A stretch of 64,000 bases of DNA, taken from positions 62,001 through 126,000 of the forward strand of contig CAUTWO010000001.1 of the NCBI GenBank assembly GCA_963542545.1, given 5' to 3'. Source of the stretch: CALISC01 sp963542545. Its GTDB lineage: Bacteria; Bacillota_I; Bacilli_A; Acholeplasmatales; Acholeplasmataceae. Below, piece by piece: positions 54,698-62,921 of the stretch. Both the position numbers and the translations under genes were made by a program. Position 1 is the stretch's first letter; the number at the start of each line of letters is the position of its first letter. The notes beneath the pieces were generated by a model. That model was not told where the DNA came from. It ran no database searches and saw only the letters and a program-made list of their open reading frames with translations.

Positions 54698-56548
54698 ATG
54701 GCAAAAATTTCTAAAACTAATTTCTTAAACTGCATGCGTTGCCCACGCTACGTGGCCCTGGAAAAACTTAGATACGAAAAAGGCGAGGCGGTGGTTGCTT
54801 TTGACCCCAATGCTACAATTCAAGATTTTTTATCCGAAGAGACAAACGCGAAAAAACAAGAAATTTTGGCGCACATGTATGAAGTTGTTGAAAACGAAGG
54901 CGGAGATTTAGAAGAAGTATTTGTACCTGACTTAAACAAAAGCATCACCCTTGACCTTTACATGGATGACTTTAAACAAATTGAGGTCTTGGCAGCAGAA
55001 CGTGTAGAAAAGCAATTTGGTGGTCAGGTAATTTTTGCAAAAGACACTAATCTACAAAAATACATTGCATTAGAGCAAGGCGACCACACTTACTTTTCTT
55101 TTTGCGATATTTTTCAAGAAGATGAAAACGCTATTCGTATTTTTGAAGTTAAGGCCACAACTACAAATAAGTTTTTAACTAAACTAACTACCAAAAAAGA
55201 TGGACCTGCTTTTATTTACAACGAAAAAACCAAAATTATTGAAGATGTCATGTCAACCGAGAAAGCCAGAGCGAAAGTCACCACACGTTTTGACACAAGC
55301 GGAATTGGCCGAATTTCTTTTGACCTTGCTTACCAGCGCTATGTAGTTGAGCAAAGTAAGATTTTTAACAAGCCAGTTTACTATTATTTAGCAGTTTTAA
55401 ACCACGAATATATCTATGACGGTAAAACCAACGAAAATGGTTCAAGAGTCTATGACCCCAACGCCATAATTTCTTTCATTGACTACAACGAAATTACAAA
55501 ATGCCTGCAGCCAACTATAGAGTCAGAAATTAAAAAAATAGAGCAAGCCATAGACCAAGCAGACGCCTCTAAAGTTAACTTTGGTGTACACTGTCAAAAA
55601 GGTAAAAACTTAGAGTGTCAATACTTTTCTTGTGTGTGCAGACACGACTGGCAAATTCCTGAAAAATACTCAATATTTGAATACATTGACCGCCACCACG
55701 GCTTTAAAAATAACACTGAAAAACTAGAAATTGAAGACTTGGTTAACGAAGGTACGGTTAAAATGACCGATTTAGACGATGAATATTTAAATCGGGAAAA
55801 AAATAAAACTCAAAAATATTGTGTGCTTTCCGGCGAAGAGCACATTGACGAGACTTTAGTTAAAAAATATTTAGACGAAATCAAGTTTCCAATTTACCAC
55901 CTAGACTTCGAGTCTACTAACTTTCCTTTACCACGCTATGTTGGCGAAAAACCATATACCCAATCACTATTTCAGTTTTCAATCCACATAGAAAAAGAGT
56001 TTGGCAAATGCGATTTAAAAGCAGACAACATCTACTTTTTAAATAAAGACACCAAAACTGACTATCGCTATGAGTTTACTAAACTCATGCTTGAGACTAT
56101 CAAACCAGATGGCGGTAGTGTGATGGTTTACAACAAATCATTTGAAAACACCCGAATTAAGGAGTTAATGGAACTTTTTAAAGCAAATACTAAAATGGTA
56201 GAGGGCCTAAAAAATATTTTAGACAGAATATATGACTTAATGTATGTCTTTAAAGGAAAGAGTGCAGACAAACCAAAAGGTGGTCTCGCTTACTATCACC
56301 GTGATTTGTTTGGTTCTTACTCAATTAAAAAACTGCTTCCTGTTTTTACAGACCTTTCTTATAAAAACCTAGAAGTACAAAACGGACTAATGGCGGTTCA
56401 AGAATATTTGTCGTTTACTGAAAAAAAAGGACCTGATTACGAAAAATCTTATACTGCGCTTTTGGCATATTGTGGCCAGGACACCTACTCAATGCACTTG
56501 CTTTTAAAGGCGATTGCAAAAAAAGTAGGTTGGCAACCTAAAAAATAA
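54698..56548 (+). CDS. DUF2779 family protein, probable Fe-S nuclease with exonuclease-like domain
   Basis: 616 residues. The start K-I-S-K-T-N-F-L-N-C-M-R-C-P-R matches the DUF2779 N-terminus. Three groups of residues suggest function. First, a PD-(D/E)XK-like core: D137 in F-C-D-I-F and E150-x-K152 in F-E-V-K-A. Second, C12/C15 with a cysteine group near 298-315 (C-Q-K-G-K-N-L-E-C ... C-V-C), as in Cas4/AddB-type Fe-S nucleases. Third, a DEDD exonuclease-like C-terminal domain: D-F-E-S near 403, Y-N-K-S-F-E-N near 480 and C-G-Q-D near 595. Catalysis is inferred; substrate unknown. It sits in an operon with def and ends at a good terminator. No CRISPR array is nearby. Confidence 0.8.
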   Translation: MAKISKTNFLNCMRCPRYVALEKLRYEKGEAVVAFDPNATIQDFLSEETNAKKQEILAHMYEVVENEGGDLEEVFVPDLNKSITLDLYMDDFKQIEVLAAERVEKQFGGQVIFAKDTNLQKYIALEQGDHTYFSFCDIFQEDENAIRIFEVKATTTNKFLTKLTTKKDGPAFIYNEKTKIIEDVMSTEKARAKVTTRFDTSGIGRISFDLAYQRYVVEQSKIFNKPVYYYLAVLNHEYIYDGKTNENGSRVYDPNAIISFIDYNEITKCLQPTIESEIKKIEQAIDQADASKVNFGVHCQKGKNLECQYFSCVCRHDWQIPEKYSIFEYIDRHHGFKNNTEKLEIEDLVNEGTVKMTDLDDEYLNREKNKTQKYCVLSGEEHIDETLVKKYLDEIKFPIYHLDFESTNFPLPRYVGEKPYTQSLFQFSIHIEKEFGKCDLKADNIYFLNKDTKTDYRYEFTKLMLETIKPDGGSVMVYNKSFENTRIKELMELFKANTKMVEGLKNILDRIYDLMYVFKGKSADKPKGGLAYYHRDLFGSYSIKKLLPVFTDLSYKNLEVQNGLMAVQEYLSFTEKKGPDYEKSYTALLAYCGQDTYSMHLLLKAIAKKVGWQPKK

Positions 56549-56562
56549 ATTTTAAATCTTTT

Positions 56563-56592
56563 AAAAACCAATCATAGCAGATTGGTTTTTTT
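56563..56592 (+). terminator. Terminator of the def operon
   Basis: Stem AAAAACCAATC/GATTGGTTTTT (56563-56573 with 56580-56590), six-base loop, T run. Confidence 0.9.
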
Positions 56593-56684
56593 ACTTTTTT
56601 AAAGTCAAGACACAAATTTACAAATAAGCAAGACTATTTTTAAGCAATTTATTTGTTCTGCATAAATATATACGCGGAGGAACA

Positions 56685-59072
56685 ATGATGACAAATAAAC
56701 TTAGTTTTGTGGTTTTATTTTTTATTTTCTTTTGTTTTGGACTTTTTTCATCTAAACAGGCATTTGCAAAAGAATATAAAATTGTTGAAAAAACTTTCAT
56801 CAAAACAGTAATTTACGAAGGTCTACAATATGAAATGCACGCCGAAGGGATTTACCGTGAGTTTGACTTTAGTTTAGACAATCCAGAAAAAGTCTCATTT
56901 GATGAACTAAAAAATGCTGTCAAAGTTTGGCTAAAAGACGCAAATACGGGCGAAAAATACATGGCTGAATCTATTGAATACGCGAGTCCGGAGAGTTTTG
57001 AAGGGAAATTTTTTATGACTAACTTCAAACAAAGGAAAATGCTGGTTAGTTTACTTTGTGAGTTTAGTCGTCTTGCCGATGAACTTGAAGTTAATTTAAT
57101 TATCAATATTTTAGACAGAGAAAAACCAACTATAAACCAAATTAAGCCAATAGTTTTCACAGAACTTAAAAAAGATAGACTTACAGATAAACAAATTGAC
57201 GAAATTTTAAAGAAACACTTTGTCTTTAAAGACAATATTTCAACTAAATTGACAACCAAATTACTTGGTGCTGAAGACGTTTTGTTAAACAAACCAGGAA
57301 AATACCCAATAGAGGTACATTGTTTAGATGAAAACGAAAATCAAGCGGTTTTAAAAACCTACATAGAAGTTAAAGACATTGAGGCTCCCAAAATTGAGTT
57401 TAAAAAACAGATAGAGCAGTTAACTACAGTTATCGGTTCACCGTTTTTTACCTTAAATCAGTTTAATATTACTGATAACAGTGGAGATGAACTAGATATT
57501 AAAGTAGAAGGTGAAGAAAAGCTAAATAAAGTTGGAATGCACCAACTTTCAGTAACTGCAACAGATAAAAGCGGAAACTCAACTACAAAGAAATTCACTG
57601 TTGAAGTTAAAGATACAGGAGTTGCCGAAATTGTCTTTCCTTTTAAAGAAGTATCTAAAGAAGTGCTATCGCCTAGTTTAGACAACGAAAAAATAAAGAC
57701 TGAATACACAAACTTCATTGAAGAAATTTTAAAATCGGCCGTTGTAAAAGATAAAGTTTACAACCACGAGTTAAGTGAATTAAACCTAGACATAAGCGAA
57801 ATTAACCTAAGCAAGGTCGGCAAATACAAAGTTACTTTAAACATCTTTAAACCAGGTACACAAGAAATCAGGGGGTCAAAGTCTTTTGTATTAGAAGTTA
57901 AAGACACAACTAAGCCAACCATTGAGCCCATTCAAACTAAGCAAGATAAAAATAATCAAAACTATGTGCCTGTTCAAATAAACTCTAAGTTTAACCTAAC
58001 TGACTTATTTGACATAAAGGACAACTATGACTTTAAAAATGAACTTAAAACTACAATTGACAAAACTATTGACACTAAAGAACTTGGCAAATCATATTTA
58101 GTAGAAATCTCAGTTCAAGACAAAGCAGGTAATAAAATTTCAAAATCATACCTGCTAAAAGTTGTAGACTTACTTCCACCTACTTTAGTAAAACAACCAA
58201 GAAGTATCTTTTTAAATGTTGGTGAGAAGTTCCAAGCAAGTAAATATTTTTCATATCAAGACGACACTAAAGTAACCGAAAAACTATACGTTGACGGAGA
58301 AGAATATACCTTTAATTTCAGTAAACCTGGTAAATACAGGTGTGAACTTAAACTAACTGACGAATACGGAAACGAAACTATTCATAGTTTTGTCTGCGTA
58401 GTAGGTGACAACATTCCACCAGTATTAGAATTAAAAGCAAATAGTTTAACTGTCAAATTAAGAGAAACTAATTTACTTGAAACTCTGCGTCAAAACATAG
58501 CAGGTATTTTTGACAATGTTGACAAGTCAATTAACCCTAGCAAATGTCACATTGACGTATCTGGCGTTAATTTAGAAAAATGCGACTACTACAAAGTGTA
58601 CTACACTGTAAAAGACACTTCGGAAAACTCAGTGACTAAAGAACTTAGACTTTTAGTGGATGACAAGGTAAAACCAACAATTAAGGAAACTAACCCGCTT
58701 GAAATTGACATCGTGACTTTAAAAAATAATCCAAGCCAAATTGATTACTTAAAGGGTCTTGAAATTACTGATAACTCAGATACTAAAAACAACACTAAAC
58801 TAGACATTTGGCACGAGACAATAGATGCCACTAAAAACAAAGAACTACCTAGAACTCTTTTATATACTGCAACTGATGAACGCGGAAATATACAAACTTA
58901 TGAACGGACTATAATTTACAAAAATAGTAGTAAACTCGCCAGTTTACCAACTGTTGTAAAAATAACCATAACAGTCGGTTTTTCTTTAATTTTAATAAGT
59001 AGTATTTTTAGTTATTTTTACTTTAAAGACTTAAGGTCTTATAAAACAAAAATACGCAAATCTGAGCAGTAA
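56685..59072 (+). CDS. Secreted membrane-anchored protein with Ig-like (DUF5011-type) repeats
   Basis: 795 residues. A signal peptide (about 1-28, ending Q-A-F-A) is followed by a unique N-terminal domain to about 150, then some six Ig-like domains, each introduced by a D-x-x-x-P-x-I or D-x-x-P-P-x-L joint (E-A-P-K-I, T-K-P-T-I, L-P-P-T-L, I-P-P-V-L, V-K-P-T-I) and ending in patterns such as T-A-T-D-K-S-G-N. A membrane segment at about 757-780 and a basic tail anchor it at the C-terminus (type I). GGAGG lies four bases before the first ATG and seven before the next (56688), so the second ATG may be used. Likely a cell-surface stalk or adhesin; ligand unknown. Confidence 0.8.
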   Translation: MMTNKLSFVVLFFIFFCFGLFSSKQAFAKEYKIVEKTFIKTVIYEGLQYEMHAEGIYREFDFSLDNPEKVSFDELKNAVKVWLKDANTGEKYMAESIEYASPESFEGKFFMTNFKQRKMLVSLLCEFSRLADELEVNLIINILDREKPTINQIKPIVFTELKKDRLTDKQIDEILKKHFVFKDNISTKLTTKLLGAEDVLLNKPGKYPIEVHCLDENENQAVLKTYIEVKDIEAPKIEFKKQIEQLTTVIGSPFFTLNQFNITDNSGDELDIKVEGEEKLNKVGMHQLSVTATDKSGNSTTKKFTVEVKDTGVAEIVFPFKEVSKEVLSPSLDNEKIKTEYTNFIEEILKSAVVKDKVYNHELSELNLDISEINLSKVGKYKVTLNIFKPGTQEIRGSKSFVLEVKDTTKPTIEPIQTKQDKNNQNYVPVQINSKFNLTDLFDIKDNYDFKNELKTTIDKTIDTKELGKSYLVEISVQDKAGNKISKSYLLKVVDLLPPTLVKQPRSIFLNVGEKFQASKYFSYQDDTKVTEKLYVDGEEYTFNFSKPGKYRCELKLTDEYGNETIHSFVCVVGDNIPPVLELKANSLTVKLRETNLLETLRQNIAGIFDNVDKSINPSKCHIDVSGVNLEKCDYYKVYYTVKDTSENSVTKELRLLVDDKVKPTIKETNPLEIDIVTLKNNPSQIDYLKGLEITDNSDTKNNTKLDIWHETIDATKNKELPRTLLYTATDERGNIQTYERTIIYKNSSKLASLPTVVKITITVGFSLILISSIFSYFYFKDLRSYKTKIRKSEQ

Positions 59073-59117
59073 ATTAAAGAAAAATAAATTAAAAAACAAA
59101 CTAAAAAAATTTTAAAA

Positions 59118-59126
59118 TGTTATACT
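59118..59126 (+). promoter_or_regulatory. Candidate extended -10 promoter for flavodoxin-dnaE
   Basis: TGTTATACT 30 bases upstream of the flavodoxin ATG. The -35 region is A-rich without a clear box. Confidence 0.5.
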
Positions 59127-59155
59127 AAAAATGAAAAAGAGGAGACTAACACACT

Positions 59156-59590
59156 ATGGAAAAAATACTGATTGTCTACTGGTCTGGAACTGGTAATACC
59201 GAAATTATGGCCAATGCTATGCTAACTGCCTTAAAAGAAAACAACGCTGACGCTGAGTTAAAATGGGTGTCTGAGATTGATGTTCCTGCGACCTTGAATT
59301 ACGATAAAATTATTTTTGGTTGCCCAGCAATGGGTGACAACGTTCTTGAAGAACTAGAGTTTGAACCTTATTTTGCTGAACTGCTTCCACACTTAAAAGG
59401 GCGTAAAATCGCCTTATTTGGCTCTTATGGTTGGTATGATGATCCTATTTGGATGGATATTTGGGAAGATAGAGTAAAAGAAGTAGGTGCACTACTTTTT
59501 AGAGAAAAAGGGCTTTCTTGTATCTATCAACCAGATGACGATAAAATTCGCGAATGTATGGAATTCGCAAAAGATTTCATTAACTTCTAA
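59156..59590 (+). CDS. Flavodoxin
   Basis: Small FMN electron carrier. 144 residues with the phosphate loop W-S-G-T-G-N-T-E (9-16), F-G-C-P-A-M-G-D around 58-65, and the F-G-S-Y-G-W-Y-D loop around 94-101 next to the flavin. GAGGAG is 11 bases upstream. Partners are not evident in the window. Its stop overlaps the dnaE start by one base (TAATG), an odd functional pairing but a clear case of translational coupling. Confidence 0.93.
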   Translation: MEKILIVYWSGTGNTEIMANAMLTALKENNADAELKWVSEIDVPATLNYDKIIFGCPAMGDNVLEELEFEPYFAELLPHLKGRKIALFGSYGWYDDPIWMDIWEDRVKEVGALLFREKGLSCIYQPDDDKIRECMEFAKDFINF

Positions 59591-62475
59591 TGTTTGCTTT
59601 AATAAACTTTAAAAGTCTTTTTTCGTATCAACACTCACTAATTCCAGTATCAGTCGCAGTCCGTCTACAATTAAGCAAAGGATACGATATACCTGTACTT
59701 GCTGACTATAATTTTAGCGGCATGCTTGAGTTTTTCAAGTGTTGTAAAGATGCAAACAAAACTGGTTTAATTAGCCTTGATACGCGTTTAAGCATTGAAA
59801 AGAACAGTTTAAATATTTTAATTTTTCCAAGAAATTTGACTGCTTTTCACCTTTTACTTAAAAAATATAAAGAAATAGATTCAAACCAAAGCGTTGATTT
59901 TGATTTTTGCTTTGAGCATAAAGATGATTTCTTGTTTGTTGTAAGCGAGCAAAACATAGAAATATTAAAAACAGAAAACGCAAAAGTTATGCTTGAAAAA
60001 CTAAGCGCTTTCAATGTTTATTACTTGCTTGACTTTGCTTATTCAAATGAGCACATTAACGAAGTTGAATGCATTGTTAAAAACTACAATATTGCCTTAC
60101 TGCCTGGTTTAAGTGCAGAGTATTCAGAAGTTGAGCATATTAAAGCTCACAAGTACTTAAGAAAAATTAACGGTAGTTTAGATAAAGAAATTGGCAATCA
60201 TTATCTGCAAACTGCAGAAGAACTTAAAGAACTAATTCAAGAATACAATCCAATTCTTTTAGATAACTTAGATGATTTTCTTGACCAAATTCAATTGTTT
60301 GACTATGAACTACCAAAGTTTGAAATTCCACAAATTTATCCAAATCCAAACGAAGAAATAAAAAACCGAGTTTATGAATTTTGTGTGAATCTTGGGCCTG
60401 AATACCAAGAGAGAGCAAAACTTGAACTTAGTGTGATTACAGAACTTAACTTTGCAAACTACTTTCTGTTAGTTAGCGAAATTTGCAGATGGGTAAGAGC
60501 AAACGATGTGCTAATCGGACCTGGTCGTGGCTCTGCGGTTGGTTCACTTGTTGCTTGGGCTCTTGGAATAACTGAAATTGACCCAGTTAAACATAACTTA
60601 ATTTTTGAACGTTTCTTAAATAAGTTTAGACAAGGATATCCAGATATTGATATTGACGTTGGCAGTGCAGATAAATTGAAAGTCGTTAAATATTTAACTG
60701 AACTTTTTGGAAACGATAAAATTGCCTTTGTAAATACGCAAAATAAATATTTAGAAAAGTCTGCACTCAACGATGTTGTCAGAATTTTAGCAGTTTCTGA
60801 ATCTGAAAAAAGAGAGATCAAAAGAGAAGTTGAAGGGAAATTAGAGTATTACACTAAACCACTTGTTCGCGAAGTTTCGGAAGTTTGTAAAACTCTATAC
60901 GGAAAAATCCAAACATTTTCAACTCACGCTTCTGCTTTAATTGTTTCAAATGTTGAACTGATTGAATATTTAGCAGTTAAAAAATCTCCGTATGGTGATT
61001 TTAACCAGTTAGTTTTTGATATGAACGAACTTGAGTCAATTGGTCTACTTAAATTAGACTTACTTTCTTTAAATAACTTAACAGTTTTAAAGAAACAACT
61101 AAATTATGTTAAAAAAATTGACCCTGATTTTAAAGGAATAACTGACTTTCAAAATCAAGATACATTTAAACTAATTGCCAAATCAGACACCGAAGGAATT
61201 TTTCAATTAGAAACAGAAGGACTAAAAAGACTTTGCAGAAGAATGCAAACCAAGACTTTTTCAGACCTTATTGACACCTTGGCTCTATGGAGACCTGGCG
61301 CACTTGATCAAATAGATGTCTACATAGAAAACAAAAAGCAAGGTTCATTTGAAACTGATTTGCCTGAAGAAATAACTGAAATTATCAAAAGCACTAACGG
61401 CATCATTTTATATCAAGAACAAATTATTGAAATTGCTAAAAAAATAGGCGGCTACTCGTTTGCTGAGGCTGATTTGTTTAGAAGAGCGATTTCTAAAAAA
61501 GACCAAAGTGTAATTGAAAAAGAACACCCTTTATTTTTAATGAAAGCAACTGCAAACGGCTACAGCCTAGAGGTTGCCGAAAAAATATTTGCATTCATCA
61601 AGAAGTTTGCAGAATACGGTTTCAACAAAAGTCATTCAGTTGGCTACGCCACTTTGGCTTACCAAATGGCGTATATCAAAGCAAATTACTTCAACTGTTT
61701 TGCTGCTGCTTTCTTTGAACTATATACAGGAGACACAGAAACTATTGTTAAATACGTTTTTGAGGCAAAACTAAAAGGCTACTTTGTTTTAAATCCACGA
61801 GTTTTAATTTCTGGCAAAAAATGCAAACTAAGTCAAAACAAAATCTTGCTTCCTTTAACTGTTGTTAAAAGAATTAGCAGTGAAATTGTTGAACAACTAA
61901 ACTCACAAAAATACACAGACTTTGTTGATTTTTTAACAAAAACTAAAGACATTTTATCTCAAGAACAACTTGAAAACTTAATTTTTGCAAGTACTTTAGA
62001 TGGTTTTAGTTTGACTAAAAAGCAAATGCGCGACCTTGCTATGATGCGCGCACATACTGCCTTGCTTTCTGACTACAAAAAAGATGAATCTGAATACTCA
62101 GACAGTGAACTTAGTGATTTTGAGTTTAAGGCTCTCGGTTTCAACTTAAAATATGATTTGCTAAACAAACTGGCAAAAGAAAAGTATTTTGTGCCGTTTT
62201 CTGAAATTGAGCGCAGACACTCAATTACTACAATTGCTAAGATTAAAAACCAAAAAGTTTTTAAAAGTGCTAAAGGAGCAAGCGTGGCTAAATTTGAACT
62301 GGTCCACGCAAACAGTGCAATTTCTTGTACTGCCTTTAACGTGTGTGCTGATAAAATAAACGACCTAATGCAAAAAGGCAATGATATTGTTAAAGTAAAT
62401 GTCAACCGCACAATTTATAAAGACTCAGTTTCCTATATAGTTGTAGATATTTCTGAGTACACCTTAACTAATTAA
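59590..62475 (+). CDS. dnaE: DNA polymerase III alpha subunit, DnaE type (short, degenerate PHP)
   Basis: C-family replicative polymerase. 961 residues, shorter than the ~1100 usual in Bacilli. The palm is intact: G-P-G-R-G-S-A-V-G-S-L near 310 and the catalytic P-D-I-D-I-D near 350; N-K-S-H-S-V-G-Y-A near 680 and the Y-Q-E-Q-I segment near 610 are typical of the fingers. An OB-fold lies near the C-terminus. The N-terminal PHP domain has lost the H-x-H and D-H metal ligands (N-F-K-S-L-F-S-Y and L-A-D-Y-N), so it should lack PHP exonuclease activity. No separate 3'-5' exonuclease domain as in PolC. Confidence 0.93.
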   Translation: MFALINFKSLFSYQHSLIPVSVAVRLQLSKGYDIPVLADYNFSGMLEFFKCCKDANKTGLISLDTRLSIEKNSLNILIFPRNLTAFHLLLKKYKEIDSNQSVDFDFCFEHKDDFLFVVSEQNIEILKTENAKVMLEKLSAFNVYYLLDFAYSNEHINEVECIVKNYNIALLPGLSAEYSEVEHIKAHKYLRKINGSLDKEIGNHYLQTAEELKELIQEYNPILLDNLDDFLDQIQLFDYELPKFEIPQIYPNPNEEIKNRVYEFCVNLGPEYQERAKLELSVITELNFANYFLLVSEICRWVRANDVLIGPGRGSAVGSLVAWALGITEIDPVKHNLIFERFLNKFRQGYPDIDIDVGSADKLKVVKYLTELFGNDKIAFVNTQNKYLEKSALNDVVRILAVSESEKREIKREVEGKLEYYTKPLVREVSEVCKTLYGKIQTFSTHASALIVSNVELIEYLAVKKSPYGDFNQLVFDMNELESIGLLKLDLLSLNNLTVLKKQLNYVKKIDPDFKGITDFQNQDTFKLIAKSDTEGIFQLETEGLKRLCRRMQTKTFSDLIDTLALWRPGALDQIDVYIENKKQGSFETDLPEEITEIIKSTNGIILYQEQIIEIAKKIGGYSFAEADLFRRAISKKDQSVIEKEHPLFLMKATANGYSLEVAEKIFAFIKKFAEYGFNKSHSVGYATLAYQMAYIKANYFNCFAAAFFELYTGDTETIVKYVFEAKLKGYFVLNPRVLISGKKCKLSQNKILLPLTVVKRISSEIVEQLNSQKYTDFVDFLTKTKDILSQEQLENLIFASTLDGFSLTKKQMRDLAMMRAHTALLSDYKKDESEYSDSELSDFEFKALGFNLKYDLLNKLAKEKYFVPFSEIERRHSITTIAKIKNQKVFKSAKGASVAKFELVHANSAISCTAFNVCADKINDLMQKGNDIVKVNVNRTIYKDSVSYIVVDISEYTLTN

Positions 62476-62483
62476 AACCAAAC

Positions 62484-62511
62484 AAAAAATGTAGGTATTA
62501 CCTGCATTTTT
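62484..62511. terminator. Bidirectional terminator between dnaE and atpC
   Basis: Stem AAAAATGTAGGT/ACCTGCATTTTT (one G-T pair) with a three-base loop; A and T runs on both sides. It lies between convergent genes. Confidence 0.85.
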
Positions 62512-62528
62512 CAATTTAGCATTAAGTT

Positions 62529-62921
62529 TTAAAGTGAACCTGCTTTAGTTAAATGTATTTGGTCTTTGAGTTTCTTTTCTAAAATTGTAAAGTCATTGTT
62601 TTCTTTCTTGGCATTGTTTAACGCTGTGTTTTTAGCCTCAAGAAAAGCAATTTGTGCTTCTTTTTCAGAATCTCTGACAATAGCAAGTGAAGCCAAGACT
62701 TTTGCGGTGTTTTGCTTAAACTCAATGATTCCACGTTCTAGGCAAATATATTTAGTTTCGTTGTTTTTAAGAGTTAAAACTAAAGTAGCCTCAAGTGCAG
62801 ACAAAACAATCGGAATGTGTTTATCCATTATCACAACCTCTCCGTTTTTGTCTTTCAGTAAAAACTTAGTAGCCACTTCACTTAAAACTAAGCCTTGATA
62901 TAAATATAGATTAAACTGCAT
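62529..62921 (-). CDS. atpC: ATP synthase F1 epsilon subunit
   Basis: Central-stalk subunit that couples and regulates the F1 motor. 130 residues: N-terminal beta-sandwich (about 1-85; H-I-P-I-V-L-S-A-L in place of the usual N-H-A-P-L-V-T-A-L) and a C-terminal helical part (about 88-130). The sequence is quite divergent, but position decides: it follows atpD, overlapping it by 11 bases, in the normal last place of the operon. Confidence 0.85.
   Translation of the reverse strand: MQFNLYLYQGLVLSEVATKFLLKDKNGEVVIMDKHIPIVLSALEATLVLTLKNNETKYICLERGIIEFKQNTAKVLASLAIVRDSEKEAQIAFLEAKNTALNNAKKENNDFTILEKKLKDQIHLTKAGSL

Noticed and set aside
54698..56548. Cas4 of a CRISPR-Cas locus
   Set aside because: The Cas4-like residues are present, but the protein is far longer, has an added exonuclease-like domain, and no cas genes or array are nearby.
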